A stretch of DNA of 64,000 nucleotides. It comes from Sphingobacterium sp. UGAL515B_05 (GTDB lineage: Bacteria; Bacteroidota; Bacteroidia; Sphingobacteriales; Sphingobacteriaceae). The stretch covers positions 4,278,001 through 4,342,000 of the forward strand of contig NZ_CP109907.1 in assembly GCF_033097525.1 (NCBI RefSeq), in the 5' to 3' direction. The position numbers and the translations under genes were made by a program. Below are positions 7,770-16,723 of this stretch, one piece after another. Each line of letters starts with the position of its first letter. Position 1 is the stretch's first letter. The notes beneath the pieces are model-generated. The model saw only the letters and a list, made by a program, of their open reading frames with translations, searched no databases and had not been told where the DNA came from.

Positions 7770-8873
7770 ATGGAAAATACAGTAGAAAACGCACCGGAAA
7801 AAAAAGGTACAAATAAAAAATTTACAATTATTTTGGCGGCATTGGTCATCTTCGGAGGAGCTTATGGCGGGTATAAATATATGCACGGCCAAGCGCATGA
7901 GACCACCGATGATGCACAGGTAGAGAAAAATATGAGCCCGATCATTCCACGTGTTGGCGGGTTTATCTCGAAAGTGTATGTAAAAGATAATGATTTGGTG
8001 AAAAAGGGCGATACGTTGTTCACCATTGAGAGCCAGGATTATCAGGTTCGTGTGGATGAAGCGTTGGCCGCCTTGGCAGCAGCTCAAAGCAGCTTTGATG
8101 TTTCAAAGGCAGATGTATCTGCATCTTCAGCAAATGTGGCTATCTCTGATGCAACGATCCAATCGAATTTGGGAAGCATTGATGCCGCACGTATCCGTGC
8201 GAAACAAGCAAACAATGATTATATCCGTTACCAAAACTTATACAACAACCAATCGATCACCAAACAACAGTATGAGCAGGCATTAACGGCTAAATTGGAA
8301 GCTGATAAGCAGGTTGAAATCTTACAACAACAACGCAACGCCAGTGCTTCACAACGTAATGCAATCGTGAGTAAGACTACAGTAGCTGCAAAGCAAACTT
8401 CTGTTGCTGAGGCAAATATAAAGAGAGCGAATGCGCAACTTGAAGCGGCTAAATTGAACCTTTCTTATACTGCAGTACTTGCTTCTGTGGATGGCCAGGT
8501 ATCGAATATCAAGGTACAACCAGGGCAGATGGTCAATCCAGGTCAATCTTTGTTCTACATTGTAGATAATATTGAAACTTGGGTCGTTGCCAACTTTAAA
8601 GAGACGCAATTGGAAAAAATGAAACCTGGACAAAAAGTCGGTATTAAAGTGGATGCTTATCCTAATATTGAGTTTGAAGGAGAGGTAAACTCCTTCTCGC
8701 CAGCCACTGGTTCACGTTTCTCTTTATTGCCTCCAGATAATGCAACGGGTAACTTTGTAAAGACGGTTCAGCGTTTACCCGTAAAGATCAAATTGACAAA
8801 AGACAATAAAGCAGAAAATGTGGCTTTGCTCAGACCGGGCATGAATGCTGACGTAGATGTGCATGTTCAATAA
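7770..8873 (+). CDS. emrA: HlyD/EmrA-type membrane fusion protein
   Basis: Periplasmic adaptor with one N-terminal membrane anchor (about residues 18-40), a barrel-sandwich hybrid (DDAQVEKNMSPIIPRVGGFI, then VKDNDLVKKGDTLF), a long Ala/Gln-rich coiled-coil hairpin (about 85-215) and a C-terminal beta-barrel (VVANFKETQLEKMKPGQKV). This is the EmrA pattern that partners DHA2 MFS pumps. It lies between tolC and the MFS gene with 14 and 2 bp gaps, consistent with one transcript. Confidence 0.93.
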   Translation: MENTVENAPEKKGTNKKFTIILAALVIFGGAYGGYKYMHGQAHETTDDAQVEKNMSPIIPRVGGFISKVYVKDNDLVKKGDTLFTIESQDYQVRVDEALAALAAAQSSFDVSKADVSASSANVAISDATIQSNLGSIDAARIRAKQANNDYIRYQNLYNNQSITKQQYEQALTAKLEADKQVEILQQQRNASASQRNAIVSKTTVAAKQTSVAEANIKRANAQLEAAKLNLSYTAVLASVDGQVSNIKVQPGQMVNPGQSLFYIVDNIETWVVANFKETQLEKMKPGQKVGIKVDAYPNIEFEGEVNSFSPATGSRFSLLPPDNATGNFVKTVQRLPVKIKLTKDNKAENVALLRPGMNADVDVHVQ

Positions 8874-8875
8874 CT

Positions 8876-10459
8876 ATGGAAAATTTAAATCAACAAGATA
8901 GTCTGGTTGAATATGGTTTTCGACGTGTTGTAATCACGATTACAGCGGTACTTTGTGCGCTGTTGGAAATCGTGGATACAACCATCGTCAACGTGGCTCT
9001 GAACGATATGAAAGGTTCACTGGGCGCAACATTGACGGATGTCGCATGGGTTATCACAGCTTACGCAATTGCCAATGTAATTGTGATTCCGATGACAAGC
9101 TGGTTGTCCCAACAGTTTGGGCGTAGAAATTACTTTGCGGCTTCTATTATCATATTCACAGTATCTTCATTTTTATGCGGTAATGCGACCAACATTTGGG
9201 AGCTTGTTGCATTTCGTTTTATACAAGGGATGGGCGGTGGAGCCTTGTTAGTAACAGCACAAACCATCATCACAGAGAGTTATCCGAAGGAAAAACGTAG
9301 TATGGCTCAGGCTATTTATGGTATGGGAGTAATTATTGGTCCAACGCTTGGTCCACCTTTAGGTGGGTATATTATCGATAATTTCTCCTGGCCATATATA
9401 TTCTATATCAATGTGCCGTTAGGGATTATTGCGACCTTGTTGACCTTATCTTTTGTGCGCAGTCCTAAATATAGCCAAAAGCAATCTGCAAAGGAAGTGG
9501 ATTGGTTTGGTATGATCTTTTTGATCATGTTTATTGGTTCCCTTCAGTTTGTATTGGAACATGGACAACAGGATGACTGGTTTGACGACCCCTTGATTTT
9601 AGGCTTATCAATCTTGTCTGTTTTCGGGTTATTGTTCTTTATCTGGCGGGAACTGGTGTATGACAAACCCATTGTTAACTTGCGTGTATTGAAGGATAAA
9701 AATTTGCAGGTGGGTGTAGTGATGAGCTTTATCCTCGGTTTTGGCTTGTTCGGCTCGACCTTTATTATTCCAATCTATACCCAGTCAATTTTGGGATGGA
9801 CAGCGACCGATGCGGGTTTGCTCTTATTACCAAGTTCGATTATGACCGGTATCATGATGCCTTTTATAGGAAAGATGATCCAAAATGGTGTTCCTCAAAA
9901 ATATATGGTTGCCGTGGGGCTTAGTATCTTTTTTGGCTTCTGTTTTTGGATGTATAGTCTCATGACCAATGATACGGGATCTGAGCATATGTTTTGGCCA
10001 CTGATTCTACGTGGCGTTGGCTTAGGATTGTTATTCGTGCCTGTGATGACACTCTCGCTATCGACATTACATGGTAAGTCAATTGGTGAAGGTGCAGCTT
10101 TTACAGGGATGATGCGCCAGTTGGGTGGTTCATTTGGAATTGCCTTGATCACGACATTTATTGCCCGTGATAGCCAAAAACATCGTGTTGACCTGGTTGC
10201 CAATTTAGATCCAAGCAAGTTTGATGTGCAACAACGGGTGCAACAATTGCAAATGAGTTTTCAGTCGAAAGGCTTTTCGCCTAATGAGGCGCTGGCCAAA
10301 GCGCATCAAATATTAGACATGAGTGTAATGAAGCAAGCGACCGTTTTATCTTATATGGATGTGTTTTTGTATCTCGGGGTAGTGTTTTTGCTGTGTGTGC
10401 CCTTTGTATTGATGATCAAACAAGGGAAAACGCAGATCGATATGTCCAGTGTACATTAG
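8876..10459 (+). CDS. emrB: DHA2 family MFS multidrug transporter, EmrB-like
   Basis: Proton-driven exporter of 527 residues with about 14 membrane segments. Recognisable motifs are LEIVDTTIVNVAL in the first segment, the MFS loop GRRNYF, and motif C, IGPTLGPPLGGYIIDNFSW. Together with the upstream EmrA-like adaptor and TolC it forms a complete envelope-spanning pump, probably for hydrophobic toxicants. It is the last gene of the operon and is followed by a strong terminator. Confidence 0.95.
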   Translation: MENLNQQDSLVEYGFRRVVITITAVLCALLEIVDTTIVNVALNDMKGSLGATLTDVAWVITAYAIANVIVIPMTSWLSQQFGRRNYFAASIIIFTVSSFLCGNATNIWELVAFRFIQGMGGGALLVTAQTIITESYPKEKRSMAQAIYGMGVIIGPTLGPPLGGYIIDNFSWPYIFYINVPLGIIATLLTLSFVRSPKYSQKQSAKEVDWFGMIFLIMFIGSLQFVLEHGQQDDWFDDPLILGLSILSVFGLLFFIWRELVYDKPIVNLRVLKDKNLQVGVVMSFILGFGLFGSTFIIPIYTQSILGWTATDAGLLLLPSSIMTGIMMPFIGKMIQNGVPQKYMVAVGLSIFFGFCFWMYSLMTNDTGSEHMFWPLILRGVGLGLLFVPVMTLSLSTLHGKSIGEGAAFTGMMRQLGGSFGIALITTFIARDSQKHRVDLVANLDPSKFDVQQRVQQLQMSFQSKGFSPNEALAKAHQILDMSVMKQATVLSYMDVFLYLGVVFLLCVPFVLMIKQGKTQIDMSSVH

Positions 10460-10798
10460 TATTGGGTTCGTCTGCTGCGCTGTTATCATAGTGCACCATC
10501 CGTGAAGAACAATTTATCGTTCAATCAGAAGTCCTCAAAAAGTGTTTAACTTTTTGAGGACTTTTTTTGTGCAGGTTCTTTTTTGGTAGAAAAGCACTTT
10601 GGGTTGACGTTTCTTCTTGTTTGGACATGATGTAGCATTGATTTTTGGCAATTGAAAAACCATAAATTGAAAAACCTGATTTAAAATTGATTGTTTAATA
10701 ATAAAGAGTTTGGAAGAATTGATCTTTTGGCATCAGAAAAGACGGTTCTTGTTGAATTGCGATTAAGGTAGATTTTTTGTCTTCAAAATAGCGACTGC
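10460..10798. other. Intergenic region between emrB and the hydroxylase gene
   Basis: Contains the emrB terminator at 10531-10568. The rest is AT-rich, with no supportable gene. It presumably holds the promoter of the downstream fatty acid hydroxylase, but no TAnnTTTG element with a good partner was clear. Confidence 0.4.
10531..10568 (+). terminator. Intrinsic terminator of the tetR-tolC-emrAB operon
   Basis: Perfect 12-bp stem GTCCTCAAAAAG / CTTTTTGAGGAC (10531-10542 and 10550-10561), 7-nt loop, then a run of seven T. Confidence 0.92.
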
Positions 10799-12028
10799 AT
10801 GTATACGGAAAAACTTAATTTTTTGGCGTTTATCATTCCCTTATTTTTAATCTTGATGGTGTTGGAATATTGGTATAGCCTCAAAAAACAGAAACGTTTT
10901 TATTCTTTTGATGAATCGATCTCAAATCTCAATGTTGGTATCGTCGAGCGTATGTGTGATATGTTTTCTGTTAGTTTATTTTACTTTTTTTTCGTTTGGG
11001 TGTATCAAAACTTTGCGATATTTCACATTGAAGCGAATGTTTGGACCTGGGTTATACTTTTTCTATTTACAGATTTTCTCTGGTATTGGTATCATCGCTA
11101 TAGCCATGAAATAAACTTGTTGTGGGCAGCTCATGTTGTACATCACCAAAGTGAAGATTATAACTTTACCGTAGCAGCCCGGATTACCATATTTCAAGCC
11201 GTTTTCCGTTCGTTATTTTGGGCTTTTATTCCCCTTTTGGGATTCCCGCCCTTTATGATGACCGCTATTTTGTTGATTCATGGCGTATATCCATTTTTCT
11301 CCCATACGCAGACCGTCGGAAATTTGGGTATTTTGGAGCGTATATTTGTAACGCCATCTCACCATCGGGTGCATCATAGCAGCAATGAACTCTATTTGGA
11401 TAAGAATTATGGGGATATCCTGATTATTTGGGATAAGCTGTTTGGAACATTTATCTCGGAACAAAAGGATGAACCCTGTGTCTATGGTCTTACCAAACCT
11501 ATTCATCGCTACACTTTTCTTTGGCAGCATTTTCATTATTTATTTGAAATAGGCTTGTCATTTAAGCGGGCGGAAGGATTTAAAAACAAAATGCGGACGA
11601 TATTTGGTCGGCCCGACGACATACAGCCTGAAATTCGGGAAGAACTGGAAGAACGCATTTTTGCAGGAGCTCGGCCGCAAGTTCACGCACAGGTGTTAAG
11701 CCGCTATATTTTTTTTCAGTCCATGTTGACGGTAACGCTTCTTTTTTTCTTTTTGCTTTATGGGAATTATCAGCAACTCATACAACTCCTTATTGGCGGA
11801 GGATTTATTCTCTGTAGCGTCATTTGTATTGGGGGGCTCCTGGAACATGAAGACTGGGTTTTTCCACTTGAGATGCTTCGGCTGTTCTTATTGCTACTGT
11901 ATATCGGTCTAACTTTTTATTCACCATTGGGGCTTGTTTTGGTAGGATGTTTCGCTTTGATTCAATTGATTTTTTATAAAACGTTAGCAGGTCACTATAA
12001 AAAAGTTTTGCGTCTTGAAAGATGTTGA
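10799..12028 (+). CDS. Sterol desaturase / fatty acid hydroxylase family membrane protein
   Basis: Di-iron membrane oxygenase of 409 residues. The three histidine clusters are present: HRYSHE, HVVHHQSEDYN, and SHHRVHHSSNELYLDKNYG, among hydrophobic segments at both ends. Family members hydroxylate or desaturate lipids; the substrate here is unknown. It is a single gene convergent with the glycosyltransferase operon. A link to membrane lipid tailoring is suggested by the neighbouring lipid-type genes but not shown. Confidence 0.88.
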   Translation: MYTEKLNFLAFIIPLFLILMVLEYWYSLKKQKRFYSFDESISNLNVGIVERMCDMFSVSLFYFFFVWVYQNFAIFHIEANVWTWVILFLFTDFLWYWYHRYSHEINLLWAAHVVHHQSEDYNFTVAARITIFQAVFRSLFWAFIPLLGFPPFMMTAILLIHGVYPFFSHTQTVGNLGILERIFVTPSHHRVHHSSNELYLDKNYGDILIIWDKLFGTFISEQKDEPCVYGLTKPIHRYTFLWQHFHYLFEIGLSFKRAEGFKNKMRTIFGRPDDIQPEIREELEERIFAGARPQVHAQVLSRYIFFQSMLTVTLLFFFLLYGNYQQLIQLLIGGGFILCSVICIGGLLEHEDWVFPLEMLRLFLLLLYIGLTFYSPLGLVLVGCFALIQLIFYKTLAGHYKKVLRLERC

Positions 12029-12098
12029 AAATTGCTTTCTGGAGAGCCATTTCCTCTAAATGGTAGATGCAGTCAAATCTATGAAGTGTTACTGTCAA

Positions 12099-13253
12099 TT
12101 ATTGGTCTGCTGCTGTAACTAAGTCCGCAAATGATTGACAATAGGATCTGGCCATAATATCCCAGCTATATTGTTTTAGGGTATTTTGTTTAAATTGTAG
12201 GCTCAGGCTTTTATAATGGACTGGATTTGCTAAAATGGCTTGAAGTTGTTCGATCCATGCATTTTGGTTTTTGCTTGCCAGGAGCAGGCCATTGCAATGA
12301 TGTGTCACGGCGCTTGTAATTCCTTCTAATTCGGCGGCCACAACAATGGTGCCTGCTATAGAAGCCTCCAAACAGACGAGCCCAAAGCCTTCCATATCTC
12401 CGGGCACTTCAATATTGGGCATCAAGAAGGCCTGTGCGTTGGTCAAGAGGCTTTGCAGTTGTTCGAATGGGACTTTTCCAAGATGTTCAATTTTTTCGGG
12501 GTACGCTTTCAGTAATTTTCTGATCTCGCCCTGATCGGTCGGAAATCCGAGGAATAAGGTGATTAAATGATTTATCTTTTTGGGCATAAGCCGCAATAGG
12601 CGTTCTTTCCATGTAGGTTTGTGATCGAATGGACCTACCATCAGTAATTTGAAATCACCCTGGATAGCGGGAATGACATGTTTCATCAACCACGAGAAGC
12701 CCTTCCGTTTAACAGGGCGTCCCAAAGTGATAAAATAGGGCTTGCTTTCGCAGACTGGTTCATTGTTTTCAGTGGAGTGGTGTATCGGATCTACACCGTT
12801 GGGTATAACAATAATTTTGGATGGATCGATACCACGTAAATGGGCGGCGTCGGCGGTAGCTTGGCTAACCGCAATAAGCTGATCAAATGTGTTAAACCGC
12901 GGTATGATCTTACGCTGAAAATAGCGAAAGGGAAATACAATATCCAGTCCGTGAAGCGTGGCAACTCGTTTTAAATGGGAATATCCTTTGTGAAAAGAGG
13001 CTAAAGAGGCAATTAATCCATCATTAAAGTGAATAAGCTTGATGCCGGGGTTATCGTTAATTTTGGCTAGAATTCGGCGATTCAGCTGGAAGAAGAAAGC
13101 TAAAAGAGGTTCCCGGTTGTCATAGACTAAGGTGTGTACCTTCAAGTAAAGAGCCGCAGTATTGATCAGTTCAAAGCTTTGTTTTTCCATACCGCCAACA
13201 CTTGGGGGATATTTGTGGCTGACAAATAGTATTTCTATTTCAGATGGGTACAT
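12099..13253 (-). CDS. Glycosyltransferase family 4 (GT-B), distal
   Basis: 384-residue GT-B enzyme. The N-terminal acceptor domain begins LFVSHKYPPSVGGMEKQSFE. The C-terminal donor domain starts at ITLGRPVKRKGFSWL and has the E-x7-E nucleotide-sugar motif in EGFGLVCLEASIAGT. No signal peptide, so it acts at the cytoplasmic face. It overlaps the flippase-like gene by 14 bp and is the third gene of the operon. Donor and acceptor are unknown; the neighbours suggest a lipid-linked acceptor. Confidence 0.88.
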   Translation of the reverse strand: MYPSEIEILFVSHKYPPSVGGMEKQSFELINTAALYLKVHTLVYDNREPLLAFFFQLNRRILAKINDNPGIKLIHFNDGLIASLASFHKGYSHLKRVATLHGLDIVFPFRYFQRKIIPRFNTFDQLIAVSQATADAAHLRGIDPSKIIVIPNGVDPIHHSTENNEPVCESKPYFITLGRPVKRKGFSWLMKHVIPAIQGDFKLLMVGPFDHKPTWKERLLRLMPKKINHLITLFLGFPTDQGEIRKLLKAYPEKIEHLGKVPFEQLQSLLTNAQAFLMPNIEVPGDMEGFGLVCLEASIAGTIVVAAELEGITSAVTHHCNGLLLASKNQNAWIEQLQAILANPVHYKSLSLQFKQNTLKQYSWDIMARSYCQSFADLVTAADQ

Positions 13254-14241
13254 GTACTGGTTTCTTTTTGATGCATAGATAACATATAAAACCCAACGCT
13301 ACCCAGGTGAGCTGTCGGCCGCGACGTAGTAATGAAGCACTGAGCCAGATACTACCTCCAGTAATACCGATCATATGGAGTAGGAGCTTATTGGCGATTT
13401 CTTCAATGCCCAGTTGCCCTGGAATAAAAGCACCGATGCTTTTCAGCACAATGACACTCATATCTACTATTAGACCATGTATTGGTTGTACTGCAACATC
13501 CAAAAATTTTAGAATATAATAGAATTCAAGGCTGCCAATAATCCAATGTAGTGCAAAAAGTAAGTAAGAATACCAAAAAACCTTATTTTGATGCCGATAA
13601 AAGTCTTTAACGTTCCAAAGTAGTGACTGAAAATGCGCTTTTGCTTTTCCAAAAAGTGTTGCTGTTGAAGCCTTGGTTTGCGAGGGACTTTTTGCAACCA
13701 TTAACCAATAAAGTATCAGGATCATCAAAAGGAACAAAAATAGACAGATCATATATATTACTGGGCCTGCGTAGCGTATAATTTCATTTTTTAAAGGAGA
13801 AAATACCAACCAAAGCATAGCAATCAAAAAGAGTGTCAATTGAGACAGTACGGCGGTAATACGGGATATTGCAACTGAATTCAATCCTTCTTTTAAGGGA
13901 ATGTCATAACGGGTTATCAATTGTGCCTTTAATAAATCACCACCTATAATGCTTGTAGGGTTAAATAGTCCAACGGTTTCCCCGATTTGACGGATGGCAA
14001 AGAGTTCGATCAAATTGACCTTCTTTTTTGCGGAGCCCAAGCATATCCACCAAGCGAATGTGCCAACAAAATAGGCCGCGAAAGTCGTAAACAAAATAAT
14101 TATAAAGCGATAACCAACTGAGGAGAGCTCTTTTTTCAAGGCATTTAAGTCGCTTTTCGCTAAAAAGACAGTGATGGACGCCAGAATCAAAAATAGAAAA
14201 ATACCTTTGATGAGCTGGCTTGGGTTTGTTAGTTTGCCCAT
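13240..14241 (-). CDS. Flippase-like / lysylphosphatidylglycerol synthase TM-domain protein
   Basis: Polytopic membrane protein (333 residues, about 8 hydrophobic segments) of the LPG_synthase_TM (AglD/UPF0104) family, with the characteristic FNPTSIIGGDLLKAQLI and PGQLGIEEIANKLLL motifs. It lacks the aminoacyl-transfer domain of MprF, so lysyl-PG synthesis is unlikely. Stand-alone members often sit with glycosyltransferases and are thought to help lipid-linked sugar translocation. It overlaps both flanking glycosyltransferase genes by 13-14 bp, so the three are translationally coupled. Confidence 0.85.
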   Translation of the reverse strand: MGKLTNPSQLIKGIFLFLILASITVFLAKSDLNALKKELSSVGYRFIIILFTTFAAYFVGTFAWWICLGSAKKKVNLIELFAIRQIGETVGLFNPTSIIGGDLLKAQLITRYDIPLKEGLNSVAISRITAVLSQLTLFLIAMLWLVFSPLKNEIIRYAGPVIYMICLFLFLLMILILYWLMVAKSPSQTKASTATLFGKAKAHFQSLLWNVKDFYRHQNKVFWYSYLLFALHWIIGSLEFYYILKFLDVAVQPIHGLIVDMSVIVLKSIGAFIPGQLGIEEIANKLLLHMIGITGGSIWLSASLLRRGRQLTWVALGFICYLCIKKKPVHVPI

Positions 14242-15404
14242 GCCAAATCGACTTCCTGTGTTTTGTCAACCAATAGTTCAATGTCATTAAAATAGCATCC
14301 AGATAGTCTATTCCAATCCAGTTGTCCGACATAGGATAGACCTTCAGTGATGAGATTCTTTTTTAAGCTCGCGTCAGAGAGAATTTTTTTGAGGTAGTAA
14401 ACATATCCAGCTGCATTTTCAGGTTGACACTTAAATCCATTTTTCCCGTGCTGAATCAAGGAAGCCGAACCCCCACCATCGGCGATAACACAAGGAAGTC
14501 CGGATGCCAATGCTTCGACAACGACATTTCCGTACGTTTCTGAGACCGACGGAAAAACAAAGGCATCTGCCGAAGCATATAGAATTGCAAGCTCATCATG
14601 GCTTTTCTTTCCTAAGAAAATGGCATTAGGCATCTCTTGCATTGCAATTATTTTGGCTGTTCCTTCACCGACAACAATGAAATTATAGTCAAGATTCTGA
14701 GCTTGTATCTGTTGATAGATTTCAATAAGCGTTTTAATGTTTTTTTCCCAGACGATACGACTGACAAAGAGGATTGTTGGTTTGTTATTCTTTGTGATAG
14801 TCTGCAGCTGAGATAGATTCTTTTTATTGGGATTAAACAAGGCTGTGTCTATTCCTCTTTGCCACAGTTTTAATCCTTCTTGTTGTAAGCCGATCTGCTG
14901 TAATTCGTTTAGAATAGATTTGGTGGGTACATAGACAATATCACATTTGTTATAAAAGTTATTCATTGCTTTTTTCATCCATTGTTCAGTTGGCTTGACC
15001 AAGGGGAGTATGTTTTTGAAATAATAGGCAATGTATGAAATGAAGTGTGTATGATAGATCGTAAGGACAGGAATACCTTTTCGTTTGGCATAATTTAATG
15101 CAAAAAAACCTAAAAGGGAAGGCGTAGCAATATGAATCATGTCGGGAGCAAATTTATCTAAGGCGAGCTCAAGTTTCTTTTTAATAAGCTGTGGAATAGC
15201 GAGACAATAATCGTCGTTGACCGGTATTTTGAATGTGGGTACCTTGTAAGAATGAAAGTTGCGAAATTGCGTAGGGCCGCCACCATAAATAAAAAAATAG
15301 TTGAATTTCTGCTGATCTATACGGTTTATTAGCTGAAACATTGTCCGTGATGCACCGTCGAAATCCTCGACGAGTATCTCTGTAAAGAAGGCTACCTTTC
15401 TCAT
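14229..15404 (-). CDS. Glycosyltransferase family 4 (GT-B), proximal
   Basis: 391-residue GT-B enzyme resembling diacylglycerol or mannosyl transferases of the SQD2/MgtA type. Motifs are FTEILVEDFDGASRT at the N-terminus, IYHTHFISYIAYYF, SRIVWEKNIKTLIE at the donor domain and the E-x7-E motif in SETYGNVVVEALASGLP. It is first of the GT-flippase-GT operon and divergent from the EEP hydrolase gene. It could start a glycolipid head group, but the acceptor is unknown. Confidence 0.88.
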   Translation of the reverse strand: MRKVAFFTEILVEDFDGASRTMFQLINRIDQQKFNYFFIYGGGPTQFRNFHSYKVPTFKIPVNDDYCLAIPQLIKKKLELALDKFAPDMIHIATPSLLGFFALNYAKRKGIPVLTIYHTHFISYIAYYFKNILPLVKPTEQWMKKAMNNFYNKCDIVYVPTKSILNELQQIGLQQEGLKLWQRGIDTALFNPNKKNLSQLQTITKNNKPTILFVSRIVWEKNIKTLIEIYQQIQAQNLDYNFIVVGEGTAKIIAMQEMPNAIFLGKKSHDELAILYASADAFVFPSVSETYGNVVVEALASGLPCVIADGGGSASLIQHGKNGFKCQPENAAGYVYYLKKILSDASLKKNLITEGLSYVGQLDWNRLSGCYFNDIELLVDKTQEVDLAWAN

Positions 15405-15607
15405 ATTATTCTTATTAGGGATTGTATAAAAATAGCTGAAAGCTGTAACTCCTATGCTATGCAGGTATTAACCTTTTGTCATTATAGTGTTTATAAATTA
15501 TTAGTGTTTAATGATTTGTGCATAATTATTAAAAATAGAATTAATTGAATATAATAATAGAGCTAATGTTGGCGCAGTAGCTTTGGAGTGAACGAAATAT
15601 TCAATCC

Positions 15608-16594
15608 ATGCTATTAGATCTGTTGTTCGAAAAAAAAATTAGACCTAAGGGGTTTCGAAAGATTGTCATCTTATTTATTTGTGCGTCTACCGGCGTTATG
15701 CTCGGTTTTAAGTTGAAACCAAAACAACAGCCAAAGCTCAGTAATGCTGTGTATGCAGCTATGCCGGAAGCGACTTACGGAAAACTAAATTTGTTAACGT
15801 ACAATATAGCTGGCCTCCCTGAATTGATTTCCAGTGCTGTAACCGAGCGGTCTTCCAGTATTACGTCGATCGGCAATCGGATCAACGGATTTGATATTGT
15901 CAATGTGCAGGAAGATTTTAACTACAACAAGTTCCTCTACAGCGAAAATAAGCATAGCTACCGAACGGAAAATATGGGTGGGGTACCTTTTGGGGACGGG
16001 CTGAGTACACTTTCAAAATATCCTATCGTTGAGTTTGAGCGGGTGGGCTGGACTGATTGCAATGGTGCAGATTGTCTGACTCCTAAAGGCTTTTCTTATG
16101 CTCGAATTCAATTGGCCAAAGCGGTATTTATTGATGTTTATAATGTACATGCGACAGCTCAGGATGATCCGAATGCAACGATTGCCCGGCAGAAGAATAT
16201 AAATCAGCTAAAAGCCTATATTAAAAAGTATTCGGCTGACAGACCACTTTTGATTATGGGCGACTTTAATGCACATTATGCTTACGAGCTGGATAACATC
16301 AGTTCTTTTCAGAAGGACTTAGGTTTGGTAGATGCATGGGTAAGTTTACGCAACAAAGGTAATATTCCTGGGCATCAAGTGAATTTTGAAGCGAAAACAG
16401 CATTGGAGTTGACAGAGGATTGCGAAGGTATTGATAAAATTTACTATCGCAATAACCATCATTTGCTATTTGAGGCAAAGAATTATCAGGTTCAAAAAAA
16501 GCTTTTTCAAAACGAAAAGGGACAGGATTTATCCGACCATTGTGCGGTGTCCTTACAATTAGGTTGGCGTGTTGTCAAACATTCGGTTCAGTAA
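15608..16594 (+). CDS. Endonuclease/exonuclease/phosphatase-fold hydrolase, sphingomyelinase-like
   Basis: 328 residues with an N-terminal hydrophobic anchor or signal (about 17-35) and a full EEP domain: YNIAGLPELISS (Asn66), VQEDFNY (Glu102), DVYNVHATA (Asp177, Asn179, His181), MGDFNAH (Asp219, Asn221) and SDHCAV (Asp310, His311). The GLPE-ISS and QEDF wording is that of secreted neutral sphingomyelinase-like enzymes, so a phosphodiesterase acting on a phospho-lipid head group outside the inner membrane is plausible. Sphingobacteria make sphingolipids. Nuclease activity is the alternative. Confidence 0.75.
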   Translation: MLLDLLFEKKIRPKGFRKIVILFICASTGVMLGFKLKPKQQPKLSNAVYAAMPEATYGKLNLLTYNIAGLPELISSAVTERSSSITSIGNRINGFDIVNVQEDFNYNKFLYSENKHSYRTENMGGVPFGDGLSTLSKYPIVEFERVGWTDCNGADCLTPKGFSYARIQLAKAVFIDVYNVHATAQDDPNATIARQKNINQLKAYIKKYSADRPLLIMGDFNAHYAYELDNISSFQKDLGLVDAWVSLRNKGNIPGHQVNFEAKTALELTEDCEGIDKIYYRNNHHLLFEAKNYQVQKKLFQNEKGQDLSDHCAVSLQLGWRVVKHSVQ

Positions 16595-16632
16595 AGTAAA
16601 ACTTTCTCAATTCTTTCATATCAATCGCGATT

Positions 16633-16658
16633 AGCACTGAACCCCTCAGTGCTTTTTT
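16633..16658 (+). terminator. Terminator after the EEP hydrolase gene
   Basis: AGCACTGA (16633-16640) / TCAGTGCT (16646-16653), loop ACCCC, followed by T6, 38 nt after the stop codon. Confidence 0.88.
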
Positions 16659-16667
16659 ATTGCGCAT

Positions 16668-16698
16668 CAAAAAAGCCCCATAAAATGAATTATGGAGC
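16668..16698 (-). terminator. Terminator after the ABC-F gene
   Basis: GCCCCATAA (16675-16683) pairs with TTATGGAGC (16690-16698), with one G-U pair at the RNA level. The A-run at 16669-16674 gives the U-tract on the minus strand. Confidence 0.8.
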
Positions 16699-16723
16699 CT
16701 TTATTAAATTGGGATAAATTATC

